This document shows positions 8,172 through 16,328 of a stretch of 64,000 nucleotides of DNA, in pieces. The notes beneath the pieces were generated by a model. That model was not told the DNA's origin. It did not search any database and was given only the letters and a program-made list of their open reading frames with translations. A program made the position numbers and the translations under genes. This stretch comes from Aeromicrobium yanjiei (GTDB lineage: Bacteria; Actinomycetota; Actinomycetes; Propionibacteriales; Nocardioidaceae), in assembly GCF_009649075.1 (NCBI RefSeq), contig NZ_CP045737.1, positions 1,922,001 to 1,986,000 on the forward strand, given 5' to 3'. The first letter of the stretch is position 1, and each line of letters begins with the position of its first letter.

Positions 8172-9110
8172 CTATCGGCCGCGGGCGGCTCGCCACTGCT
8201 TCATGGACCACACGTCTTGGTCCTCGCCATGCACCTCGCGTCCGTCGACCTGCCAGCGCATGACCGAGTTGACGCACACATTCGTCGCGCCCGCCAGCAC
8301 CATCCTGCTGCGCGCCTCGCCCGTGACCGAGACCCGATTGCCCTGCTCGTCGGTGGCATCGATCGTCATCGCGGTGACCCAGCCCTCTGCCGGGTCACGG
8401 TCGACCGTTCGCTGCCCGGAGACCAGCCTCGAGACCTTGCCGTCTCGACGCAGGTAGCCCGCGTACACCTCGTCGACGCCGTCGACGGGACGCGAGAAGG
8501 CCAGCACCGACACGTCACGATCGGCCAGCCAGGTGTAGCCGATCCGGGGGTAGCCGCGTTCGGTACGCGGCCCCCACGAGCGGTCGCGCATCGCGAAGCA
8601 GTCGACGTCGACCCGTTCGCCGTCCAGGACCAGATGGCCCGTGACGTGGCCGGTCTGGTCGAAGTGCGAAGCCGTGGGATACGGCGGAGCGCCCGCGCGC
8701 AGCGGCACGGGAGGCTCGAGACCCTCGAATCGAAGCTGGACGCTCGTCCCGTCACGATCGGTGTGAGCCAGGTCGTAGACCATCCCCGACTCGATCGTGG
8801 TGATCGTGATGCCATTGGGCAGCGCCACCCGGTCCGGGCCGACCTCCGTGGGAGGCTTGAGCCACGAGAAGTACTCGTAGAACGGCAGATCCGCCGGCTG
8901 GGTCGCGGTGTCGTCCCAGACGAACAGCCCTCCGGTGCTCACGCCGGCGTTCTGCCGGACGCCCGAGTAGAGCCAGGCGCCCATCGCGCGCTCGGGGACG
9001 AAGAAGGAGAACCAGAACGTCTCGTTCTCGTAGAAGTTGTCGGTGACGCCGTGCAGCGCGTCATCGGCCGGTTGGAAGTGCTGATCCCAGTCCGTCGTCA
9101 GGTGGTCCAT
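8172..9110 (-). CDS. Unknown protein, DUF7064/7065-like (AttH/CrtC-type fold guess)
   Basis: Protein of 312 residues rich in aromatic residues. It starts MDHLTTDWDQHFQPADDALH, has an ENETFWFSFFVPERAMGAWL block (about residue 28-47) and a central RDRSWGPR motif, with a C-terminal WSMKQWRA. No signal peptide or membrane helix. I recall similar proteins in CoA-thioester catabolic clusters under DUF7064/DUF7065 and possibly a lipocalin-like AttH/CrtC fold; this is not verified. Last gene of a minus-strand unit after the kinase-like gene (11-base gap), hydratase and SDR. Start supported by AAGGGA 7 bases upstream. Function unknown. Confidence 0.6.
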   Translation of the reverse strand: MDHLTTDWDQHFQPADDALHGVTDNFYENETFWFSFFVPERAMGAWLYSGVRQNAGVSTGGLFVWDDTATQPADLPFYEYFSWLKPPTEVGPDRVALPNGITITTIESGMVYDLAHTDRDGTSVQLRFEGLEPPVPLRAGAPPYPTASHFDQTGHVTGHLVLDGERVDVDCFAMRDRSWGPRTERGYPRIGYTWLADRDVSVLAFSRPVDGVDEVYAGYLRRDGKVSRLVSGQRTVDRDPAEGWVTAMTIDATDEQGNRVSVTGEARSRMVLAGATNVCVNSVMRWQVDGREVHGEDQDVWSMKQWRAARGR

Positions 9111-9121
9111 GCGAGATCCCT

Positions 9122-10510
9122 TCAGCTGAGCGGGTCGAAGTGACGGTCGGCGAGCACGCCCATCGCAGGCCGCATGATCTGCGTCTGACGGATGGACTGA
9201 CTCTGGAAGAACGCCACCGCCGCGGCGGCGTCGATCGTGTCGTCGGACAGCGCGCGCACCAGTGCCGCCGATCCCTCCACGACCGAGCCAGGACGTGAGC
9301 CGAGGACGGACTCGAGATCGTCGAGGTCGCGAGAGGCCGCGGGATCGGCCAGCCTGTCCGCCTCGCGCAGATACTTCAGGATGCGCGCAAGGCCCTTGCT
9401 GCGCTGGATCACGAACGGATCCTCGCTGCGGGGCACGATGATCTGCGAGATCTGGGCCAGGGCCGCGTCGTACAGCCACTCCTGAGACGTCGCCGGGGCC
9501 TCGATCGCTTCGGGCGTCGACAGCGTGAGCCCCAAGACGTCGGCCATGGCCTCGATGAACAACCGCCGGTGCAGCGCGCCGTAGATCAGCGAGTTCCCGA
9601 TCTCCGAGAGCGGACTGGCGTTGCCGACCTTGTTGTGGCCGAGGATCAGGATGCGCAGCTCCGCGAACACGCGGTAGTAGCGGATCCGGTCAAGATCGAT
9701 CTCGCGACCGCTCGCCGCGGCATAGTCACGAAGGCGATCGGGCATGTGCGTGAAGGGCTCCTGGACCGCGCGCACCGTGAGCCAGGCCAGGTCGTCGTGC
9801 GGATCGCCGAGATGCGCCAGCTCCCAGTCGAGGACGGCCGTCACCCGGCCGTCCTCGTACAGGAAGTTGCCCGGCCCTGTGTCGCCCTGCACCAGGACGA
9901 CCGGCCCCGCGACGTCGGGGACGTTCTTGCGAAGCCACACCAGGCCGAGCTCGATCAGCGGGTCGGCCGGGGCGACGCCCGCCCGGTAGAGCTCGGTCCA
10001 GCGCTCGATCTCGTCGACGACCACGTCGCGGAGATCGCGATCAGGATCCGTGCGATCGCCCGGCAGGTCGACGCCGTGGAGGTCCACCGCGTGCAGGCCC
10101 GCGAGGATCGTCATGAACTCGCGCGCGATGGCGAGCCGCTGCTCCTCGTCCCGCAGCTGGGAGAACCAGGCCTTGCCGGGCACCCGCGACGAGACGATCG
10201 CCTGCTCGACCGGGTGCACCGCATAGATCTTCGGCACGGGAACTGCGGAGTCCTGGAGCGCGAGGAAGTACTTGGCCTCGTCCTGGAGCGTGAACGGATC
10301 GCCGGCGGCCTCGCGGTCGGTGCGGTCGTACCGCAGGAACAGCTCGCGCACCTGGCCGTCGGGCGTCTCGACGTCGACGTACCACGCCTCTCGCCGTCCT
10401 CCACCCGGCTGACGGTCGGCGTAGGTGATCTTGCCGCCCAGGGACTCCTCGACCCAGGAGAGGATGTCCGCGCTGAGATCGGTCGACTGCTGTTCTTCGG
10501 TATGCGTCAC
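9122..10510 (-). CDS. Phosphotransferase (APH-like) family protein with extra C-terminal domain
   Basis: Protein of 462 residues. Residues about 30-300 form an aminoglycoside-phosphotransferase/kinase-like domain. The catalytic loop reads VLVQGDTGPGNFLYEDG, where the common HGD histidine is Gln but Asp and Asn remain, followed by AVLDWELAHLGDPHDDLAW as the metal-binding segment. The last 140 residues are a predicted helical domain I do not recognise. Members of this family often sit in acyl-CoA dehydrogenase clusters (ACAD10/11-like kinases act on 4-hydroxyacyl-CoA), which suits the context but is inference. GTG start at 10510 with GAGGAAC upstream. A second copy-like gene is at 16329. Confidence 0.72.
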   Translation of the reverse strand: MTHTEEQQSTDLSADILSWVEESLGGKITYADRQPGGGRREAWYVDVETPDGQVRELFLRYDRTDREAAGDPFTLQDEAKYFLALQDSAVPVPKIYAVHPVEQAIVSSRVPGKAWFSQLRDEEQRLAIAREFMTILAGLHAVDLHGVDLPGDRTDPDRDLRDVVVDEIERWTELYRAGVAPADPLIELGLVWLRKNVPDVAGPVVLVQGDTGPGNFLYEDGRVTAVLDWELAHLGDPHDDLAWLTVRAVQEPFTHMPDRLRDYAAASGREIDLDRIRYYRVFAELRILILGHNKVGNASPLSEIGNSLIYGALHRRLFIEAMADVLGLTLSTPEAIEAPATSQEWLYDAALAQISQIIVPRSEDPFVIQRSKGLARILKYLREADRLADPAASRDLDDLESVLGSRPGSVVEGSAALVRALSDDTIDAAAAVAFFQSQSIRQTQIMRPAMGVLADRHFDPLS

Positions 10511-10550
10511 GGGTTCGGGTTCCTCAAGTCGTAGCGGGATGGATCGGGTC

Positions 10551-11423
10551 TCAGAGAGTCTCGGGGTGGGCGATCTGTTCGTGAAGTGGCACGAAGAGCG
10601 GCATCCGCAGGCCCCTACGCAACCAGTTCGCACCGTCGAGCACCAGCGTGTGGCCACTGAGGTAGGTCGCATACGGCGAGCACATGAACGTCGCGGCCCA
10701 GCCCAGCTCGTGCAGCTCACCGACCCGTCCGGCGGGGATCCGCTCAGCGGGGTCGATGGAGCCGGCGTTGCGCAGCGCGAGCAGGGCCGTGGGATGGTCA
10801 TCGTGCGGGAACGTGCCGGGAGCCAGGCAGTTGACGCGGATGCCGAAGGGTGCCCACTCGACGGCAAGGCTCTGAGTCAGATTGGTCACGCCGGCCTTCG
10901 CGGCGGCAGACGGCGACGTGCCCGGTCCGCCGGTCCACGAGTACGTCGCGCCGATGTTGAGGATGCTCGCGGGACGTCCCGCTGCCTTGGCTCGCCGCGC
11001 GAGCTCGGTGCTGCAGATGAAGGTGCCGTCCAGGACGATTCCCGTCACGGCGCGCCAGCCGTTGATCGACAGCTCCTCGGCCGGGACCTGAAAGTTCCCG
11101 GCCGCGTTGTTGATCAGGACGTCGATGGGGCCCAGCTCGGACTCGACCAGGTCGAAGGCGGCCGCAACCTGTTCCGGCTCCCGCACATCGACCTCGACGC
11201 CGAGGCCTCGTCCGCCGACCGCCTCGATCGCGGCGACGCCTGACGCTCGATGCTCCTCTCGGCGGCTCGCGATCGCGACCGACGCACCGAGGCGGGCGAA
11301 CTCGACGGCCATGGCCTTGCCGAGTCCGGTGCCTCCGCCGGTGACGAACACGACCTGCCCGGCGTACGTCCCTGCGGGCAGCGCTGTGGCGCCGAGAGCC
11401 GGCGGTTTCGGCAGACCGGTCAT
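10551..11423 (-). CDS. SDR, 2,4-dienoyl-CoA reductase-like
   Basis: Short-chain dehydrogenase of 290 residues. TGGGTGLGKAMAVEFARLGA is the cofactor loop, and ASRR after beta-2 suggests NADP(H). NNAAGNF is at about residue 106. The catalytic residues Tyr161, Ser172 and Lys176 have the same 11 and 4 residue spacing as Tyr199/Ser210/Lys214 of mitochondrial 2,4-dienoyl-CoA reductase, rather than the normal YxxxK. This supports a dienoyl-CoA reductase or related enoyl reductase for unsaturated intermediates. ATG at 11423 overlaps the hydratase stop (ATGA), so the two are coupled. Substrate not proved. Confidence 0.78.
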   Translation of the reverse strand: MTGLPKPPALGATALPAGTYAGQVVFVTGGGTGLGKAMAVEFARLGASVAIASRREEHRASGVAAIEAVGGRGLGVEVDVREPEQVAAAFDLVESELGPIDVLINNAAGNFQVPAEELSINGWRAVTGIVLDGTFICSTELARRAKAAGRPASILNIGATYSWTGGPGTSPSAAAKAGVTNLTQSLAVEWAPFGIRVNCLAPGTFPHDDHPTALLALRNAGSIDPAERIPAGRVGELHELGWAATFMCSPYATYLSGHTLVLDGANWLRRGLRMPLFVPLHEQIAHPETL

Positions 11424-12175
11424 CGTGCCGCCGCCTGTCGCTTCTGCTTGAGCTCGAGATACTCCGCGCTTCCGAACAGCGCCACCTGCGCGAGCAGCTC
11501 GGCTCGGATGCCCGTGTGCAGCGCGGTGTGCCACATCTCGTCGACCACCTGCTTGATGCTGCCGAGCGCGAGCTCTCCGTGCTGGGCGATCTCGTGGGCG
11601 AGGGAACGAGCGGTGTCGTCGAGGTCTTCGGGCGCGACGAGCTCGTCGACCATGCCCCAGGCCAGCGCCTGCTCGCCCCCGATGCGCCGGCCCGTCATCA
11701 GCATGAGCTTGGCGCGCGACGGGCCCGCGAGCACGGTCGCGAACGCCGCACCGCCGGTGTCGGTCATGAGCCCGTAGCCGATCTCGGGGAACGCCATCTG
11801 CAGATCCGTCGAGGCGATCCGGATGTCGGCCGCCAGCGCCATCTCGAGGCCACCGCCCAGGACGTTGCCCTTGAGTGCAGCGATCACCGGCTTGGGGCAG
11901 TCGACCTGCGCGAGCCGAGAATCCTGGTGCCGGCGCACGAAGGAGAAGTCGGACTCGCCCTCGACTCGACGGCCCAGCTGTGCGGTGTCGCGGCCCGAGC
12001 AGAACGAGCGGCCCTCCCCCCTCAGCAGGATGACCGCGACATCCTTGCTACCGGCCGCTTCTCGGAAGGCAGCACCGTAGGCCGCACCCGTTGCGTCGTC
12101 CACCGCATTGTGTCGCTCGGGACGGTTGAGCGAGATGATGCACACTCCCCCGTCCATCTCGGTGGATACGGTCAT
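11420..12175 (-). CDS. Enoyl-CoA hydratase/isomerase family protein
   Basis: Crotonase of 251 residues with RSFCSGRDTAQL oxyanion segment, GGGLEMALAADIRIAS and MAFPEIGYGLMTDTGG. Both hydratase glutamates (GGGLE and FPEI) are conserved. ATG at 12175 has AGGAG 5 bases upstream and is preferred to the adjacent GTG at 12178. It heads a four-gene minus-strand unit (hydratase, dienoyl-CoA reductase-like SDR, kinase-like protein, DUF7064-like protein) and is divergent from the acyl-CoA dehydrogenase pair at 12280. The pairing of a hydratase with a dienoyl reductase suggests handling of unsaturated or cyclic enoyl-CoA. Confidence 0.82.
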   Translation of the reverse strand: MTVSTEMDGGVCIISLNRPERHNAVDDATGAAYGAAFREAAGSKDVAVILLRGEGRSFCSGRDTAQLGRRVEGESDFSFVRRHQDSRLAQVDCPKPVIAALKGNVLGGGLEMALAADIRIASTDLQMAFPEIGYGLMTDTGGAAFATVLAGPSRAKLMLMTGRRIGGEQALAWGMVDELVAPEDLDDTARSLAHEIAQHGELALGSIKQVVDEMWHTALHTGIRAELLAQVALFGSAEYLELKQKRQAAAR

Positions 12176-12279
12176 CACTTCTCCTCACTCGGTCGGCGAT
12201 CCATGCGAACCGCTAGGTCATCATCGCACGCAATGCTTAAATGAGATAGATCGTCTACCTATAACTGGTTGGAGAAGTC

Positions 12280-13449
12280 GTGGACCTGCTGCTGCCCCGC
12301 GAGATGGCCGACTTCCGCGAGGAGGTGCGCACCTGGCTGGCCGAGAACGTCCCACGCACGCCGCGTCCGCCGGTCAGCACCGAGGCACGCGACTTCGACC
12401 TGGCCTGGCAGCGCACGCAGTTCGAGGGCGGATGGGCCGGCATCAACTGGCCCAAGGAGTACGGCGGCCGCGGACTGTCCCTGCTCGAGCAGATGATCTG
12501 GTACGAGGAGATGGCGTGGGCGGAGGCACCGTACATCGGCGTGTGCTTCGTGGGCATCAATCACGCAGGGCCCACGCTCATCGCCCGTGCGAACGAGGAG
12601 CTCAAGGCATTCCACCTGCCCAAGATCCTCAAGGGCGAGACGGTCTGGTGCCAGGGCTTCTCAGAGCCCGGAGCCGGCAGCGACCTGGCCGGGCTCTCGC
12701 TACGCGGCGAGATCGACGGCGACCACCTCGTGGTCAACGGCCAGAAGACCTGGACCAGCTACGCCCAGTTCGCCGACTTCCAGGAACTCCTGATCAGGAC
12801 CAGCCGCGCCGACAAGCGCCACCACGGGATCACCTGGGCCGTGTGCGACATGCACGCCCCCGGCATCACGGTGCGTCCCATCGAGCTCCTCACGGGCGAG
12901 CCCGAGGTGTGCGATGTGTTCTATGACGATGTCCGAATCCCACTGTCGAACGTCGTGGGCGAGGTCGACGACGGCTGGAGCGTTGCGATGTCGACGCTGT
13001 CGTTCGAACGCGGCACGGGCTTCATGAAGGACCAGGTCGAGGCGTCCCGACGCATCGACCGGCTGATCGAGGAGGCCCGCACCAGGGTCGACCGTCGTGG
13101 CCGCACGCGTATCGACGATGACGCGATCGCCGATCGGCTCGCGACCGCGCGGGCCGAGGCGGCAGCGCTGTCGGCCATGAGCCTCGCGAACATCACCAGG
13201 AACGCCCGCAGCACGCAGCCCGGTCCGGAGGGATCCATGCTGAGGCTGTTCTTCGGCGAGCTCGACCAGCGTGTCAAGAAGCTCGCGGTCGACATCCTCG
13301 GCGCCGAGGCGGCGGAGCGATTCGGGGGTCCGGCAGATCCGTCGAAGGTCTGGCATCGCAGCTTTGCGGGGACGATCGCGGCCGGCAGCAAGGACATCCA
13401 GCGCAACATCATCGGCGAGCGGGTCCTCGGCCTGCCGAAGGGAAAGTGA
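12280..13449 (+). CDS. Acyl-CoA dehydrogenase, probable catalytic subunit of a pair
   Basis: FAD acyl-CoA dehydrogenase of 389 residues. QGFSEPGAGSDLAGL is the FAD/substrate signature at about residue 125, and GQKTWTSYAQFAD follows. The C-terminal segment has AAGSKDIQRNIIGERVLGLPKG, so the MCAD-type glutamate site is not Glu, but the helix-G site MSTLSFERGTG carries Glu-Arg as in long-chain or isovaleryl enzymes. GTG start at 12280 with GGAG 5 bases before it. It is followed after 4 bases by a second, shorter dehydrogenase. That arrangement is known from alpha2beta2 enzymes of steroid side-chain catabolism (FadE26/27, FadE28/29). Confidence 0.83.
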   Translation: MDLLLPREMADFREEVRTWLAENVPRTPRPPVSTEARDFDLAWQRTQFEGGWAGINWPKEYGGRGLSLLEQMIWYEEMAWAEAPYIGVCFVGINHAGPTLIARANEELKAFHLPKILKGETVWCQGFSEPGAGSDLAGLSLRGEIDGDHLVVNGQKTWTSYAQFADFQELLIRTSRADKRHHGITWAVCDMHAPGITVRPIELLTGEPEVCDVFYDDVRIPLSNVVGEVDDGWSVAMSTLSFERGTGFMKDQVEASRRIDRLIEEARTRVDRRGRTRIDDDAIADRLATARAEAAALSAMSLANITRNARSTQPGPEGSMLRLFFGELDQRVKKLAVDILGAEAAERFGGPADPSKVWHRSFAGTIAAGSKDIQRNIIGERVLGLPKGK

Positions 13450-13453
13450 CTTC

Positions 13454-14455
13454 ATGGACCTTCTTCTGGATGCACAGCAGGCCGCCATCGCCGACACGGC
13501 GCGACATCTGATCGAGAAGTCAGCCCCCCGGGATCGCTTGCGCGATCTTGCCGACGACCAGCCGGTGACGGACACGGAGTTCTGGGCGACGGCTGCGCAG
13601 AACGGCTTCTTCTCTCTCGATCTCCCCGAGGAGCTGGGCGGCACCGGACTCGGTCTGGCCGAAGTGACGCTGGTCTTCCGCGAGATCGGACGCGGCCTGG
13701 TTCCGGGCCCCTTCCTGGGCACGGCGCTCGCGCTGCAGATCGCACGTGCGGCCGGCCGGCTCGACCTCGTCGAGGAGATCTCCACCGGTGGGCGGCCGGT
13801 GGGCCTCATCGAACGCATCGGCGACGGCCTCTTCCGCACGCTCGATGCTGGCGAGGCAACCACATGGGTCGTCGCCGACGGCACCAGCGCCCTCTACGAG
13901 AGCTCCGCAGTCTCCACGGTCGAGACCAAGGAGTGCGTCGATCCCGGATCGCGGCTGGCACATCTGCGCATCACGGGCGAGCCCCTCGTCGAAGTCGCCC
14001 TCGCGGAGCTCGACGGCAATGCGTATCTGTCGATCCTGGTCGCGGCGATGCTCTCGGGAAGCGCCGAGGCGACGTGCGCCATGAGCGCCTCGTACACCGC
14101 GGTGCGGGAGCAGTTCGGCGTCCCGATCGGCTCGTTCCAGGCCGTGAAGCACCGCTGCGCCGACATGGCTGTCCGCGCCGAGGCAGCAACCCAGCTCGTG
14201 ACCCTGGCGGCCCTGGCGCATGGCGGCGGCCGCAGCGACGAGGTCCTGCTCGGACATGCCGCCCTGTCGATCGGGCGCGACCACGCGATCAGGAATGCGG
14301 GCGACAACATCCAGAATCACGGAGGTCTGGGACTGACGACCGAGCAGGACGCTTCGCTGTACCTGAAGCGCACCCAGGTCTGGAGCACGATCGGCAGCCC
14401 GCCCGCCGAGCTGCGCGAAGCGATTCTGGCCGCGCCGTCCGAGCGACCAGCCTGA
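13454..14455 (+). CDS. Acyl-CoA dehydrogenase-like subunit without obvious catalytic glutamate
   Basis: Protein of 333 residues, shorter than normal acyl-CoA dehydrogenases. The N-domain (LLLDAQQAAIADTARHLIEK, then FSLDLPEELGGTGLG) and C-domain (REQFGVPIGSFQAVKHRCAD, INHGGLGLTTE-like segment) are clear. The middle beta domain is reduced: the SEPGAGSD signature is replaced by GLIERIGDGLFRTL-type sequence. No Glu is seen at the helix-G site (around LSILVAAMLSGSAE) or at the MCAD site. Starting 4 bases after its neighbour, it is best explained as the non-catalytic partner of a heteromeric dehydrogenase. Activity alone is unlikely. Confidence 0.75.
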   Translation: MDLLLDAQQAAIADTARHLIEKSAPRDRLRDLADDQPVTDTEFWATAAQNGFFSLDLPEELGGTGLGLAEVTLVFREIGRGLVPGPFLGTALALQIARAAGRLDLVEEISTGGRPVGLIERIGDGLFRTLDAGEATTWVVADGTSALYESSAVSTVETKECVDPGSRLAHLRITGEPLVEVALAELDGNAYLSILVAAMLSGSAEATCAMSASYTAVREQFGVPIGSFQAVKHRCADMAVRAEAATQLVTLAALAHGGGRSDEVLLGHAALSIGRDHAIRNAGDNIQNHGGLGLTTEQDASLYLKRTQVWSTIGSPPAELREAILAAPSERPA

Positions 14456-14478
14456 TTCGTGGACACCAACAACGAATC
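14454..14478. terminator. Weak hairpin between convergent genes
   Basis: GATTCGT (14454-14460) pairs with ACGAATC (14472-14478) around an 11-base loop, at the stop codon of the dehydrogenase pair and before the convergent ligase 4. There is no T tract. It may act as a weak terminator; the rest of 14456-14611 shows nothing recognisable. Confidence 0.3.
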
Positions 14479-14611
14479 AGTACCGTCCGTCCTCGACTGC
14501 TGATGGGCAGACCGGACTAGATGGAGGGTGGCCGCGCCGCCCACGAGAAGCGCACCCCGCAGTGGGAATCTTAGGTCGCCGCGACTGGCCCCCCGGCTGG
14601 TAGCCATCGAC

Positions 14612-16225
14612 CTACGGTGTCGAGAGCCGTTCGCGAAGGGCGAACTTCTGCACCTTGCCCGACGGCGTGCGCGGCAGGTCCGTGACGACCTCGATCCGCT
14701 CCGGCGCCTTCTGCGGGGCGATTCCGGCCTCGGCGAACATCGACCGGATCTCCTCGACGTCCAGCGAATCGCCTTCACCGAGCAGGACGAAGGCCGCGAC
14801 GCGCTCGCCGTACTTCGGGTCGGGCTCGGCGACGACCGCGGCCTCGAGCACTCGCGGATGGGTCGCCATGAGGTCCTCGACCTCCTTCGAGGCGATGTTC
14901 TCTCCGCCCCGGATGATGATGTCCTTCAACCGGTCGGTCACCGTGAGCCGACCTCGGTCGTCGAGCCGGCCGATGTCGCCCGTGCGAAACCACCCACCTG
15001 GCAGGAACGACTCGAGATTGAGGCTCTCGTCGTGATAGCCCACGAACTGCATCGGACCGCGCGTGACGATCTCCCCCTCCTCACCGATGGCCACGTCCTC
15101 ACCCGACAGGTCGACGATCTTCAGCTCGTGGGAGAACCTGACGTGTCCGTCCGTGCGCGAACGCGTCCAGCGGTCGGCCTGCGGGCTCGACGACGCACTC
15201 GTGGGATGCTCGGTGCTGCCGTAGGCTCGGCCGACCGAGATCCCGGCGCGCTCGGCCCGGTCGACCAGCTCGGGCGGCACATTCGCCCCGCCCACCTGGA
15301 TGTACCGCAGGCTTGAGATGTCGGCGCCCGTGCTGGCAGCAGCCTCGAGGATGGCCGCGACGTGCAACGGCGTGCCGCTCGTGCCCACGCAGCTGAACTC
15401 CTCGATCAGCTGGACCGCCGCGACGGCGTCCCATCGATCCATGAGGACGACCCCGGGCCCGCCGATCAGTCCCCCGCACACGCCGATCAGACCCGCGATG
15501 TGCCCCGCCGGCCACGGCACCAGCTTGTTCTCGCCCGGTCCGCACTCGAGCATCGGGCCGATCGTCGCCATCTCCGCGAGCAGGGAGTTGTGGGTGTGCT
15601 GGACGCCCTTCGGATTGCTGGTCGTCCCCGACGTGTAGATGATCGTGCAGACATCGTCGGCCGAGATCTCGACCTCTCGATATTGTCCGGACGTGATCAT
15701 GTCGTCCCAGCGGATGCTGGTCTCGGTCGAGCCCTCTCCGAGCATGATCACGTGCTCGAGCGCCGACACGTCCTTGAGCCTGGCCACGCGTTCGAGGTAG
15801 TCGATCGAGCGCCACCGGTCGGGCAGGATCAGCGCCTTCGCCCCGGATTCGCGAAGGATGAACGAGACCTCGCGCGGACCGTAGATGTGCGTGATCGGCA
15901 CGATCGTCAGCCCGGCCAGGTAGGCCCCGAAGTACGACGTGACCAGCTCGGGCCGGTTGGAGACCTGGATCGCGACCGTGTCGCCCGGCCGCAGGCCCAG
16001 CGCCTGAAGGCCACCCGCGACGCAACGGCTCTGCTCGAGCGCCTCGACAAACGTCATCGAGATCCGCTCGGCCTCGGTGGCGAAGACATAGCCCTGCCCC
16101 GGGAACTTCTCAGCCGCAACGGCCAGCTGCTCGCCGATCGTGCGCGTCGAGAAGTGCCCCTCGCGATACCACCGCTCGCGCTGCTCTGCGATGTCGTCCG
16201 AGAACTGCTGTTTCGTCACGCTCAC
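14612..16225 (-). CDS. AMP-forming acyl-CoA ligase (ligase 4), alicyclic-acid ligase-like
   Basis: ANL ligase of 537 residues. Motifs: IIYTSGTTSNPKG, AYGSTEHPT (same unusual variant as ligase 2), GRLTVTDRLKDIIIRGGENIA at the hinge, and the A10 lysine in LPRTPSGKVQK. It is close in pattern to ligase 2, suggesting duplication. GTG start at 16225 with GGGAA upstream. Divergent from the kinase-like/lipoprotein operon at 16329, with candidate operator G in the 103-base gap. Activates an unknown acid; similarity to cyclohexanecarboxylate-CoA ligases is a memory-based suggestion. Confidence 0.83.
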   Translation of the reverse strand: MSVTKQQFSDDIAEQRERWYREGHFSTRTIGEQLAVAAEKFPGQGYVFATEAERISMTFVEALEQSRCVAGGLQALGLRPGDTVAIQVSNRPELVTSYFGAYLAGLTIVPITHIYGPREVSFILRESGAKALILPDRWRSIDYLERVARLKDVSALEHVIMLGEGSTETSIRWDDMITSGQYREVEISADDVCTIIYTSGTTSNPKGVQHTHNSLLAEMATIGPMLECGPGENKLVPWPAGHIAGLIGVCGGLIGGPGVVLMDRWDAVAAVQLIEEFSCVGTSGTPLHVAAILEAAASTGADISSLRYIQVGGANVPPELVDRAERAGISVGRAYGSTEHPTSASSSPQADRWTRSRTDGHVRFSHELKIVDLSGEDVAIGEEGEIVTRGPMQFVGYHDESLNLESFLPGGWFRTGDIGRLDDRGRLTVTDRLKDIIIRGGENIASKEVEDLMATHPRVLEAAVVAEPDPKYGERVAAFVLLGEGDSLDVEEIRSMFAEAGIAPQKAPERIEVVTDLPRTPSGKVQKFALRERLSTP

Positions 16226-16299
16226 TGAAGTTTCCCGTCGTCGGCGCTCGATGGCTCGGGTGTTGTACAGATCACACTGTGCCTGTTATGGTCCGCTAA

Positions 16300-16313
16300 A
16301 TCAATGCACTGAT
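16300..16313. promoter_or_regulatory. Candidate operator, site G (ATCAATGCACTGAT)
   Basis: Matches 11 of 12 positions of ATCAGTnnACTGAT and is also the inverted repeat TCAAT-N6-ATTGA at 16301-16316. It is in the divergent region between ligase 4 (start 16225) and the kinase-like gene (start 16329), only 15 bases before the latter. Confidence 0.5.
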
Positions 16314-16328
16314 TGAGATGAGAAGTCC

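Noticed and set aside
12249..12262. GATCGTCTACCTAT in the 12176-12279 divergent gap
   Set aside because: Has the GTnnAC centre but only 6 of 12 matches; too weak to list as an operator, though the location would suit one.
14475..14488. ATCAGTACCGTCCG, a half-match to the operator pattern
   Set aside because: Only one half matches and it lies between two convergent 3' ends, where no promoter is expected.
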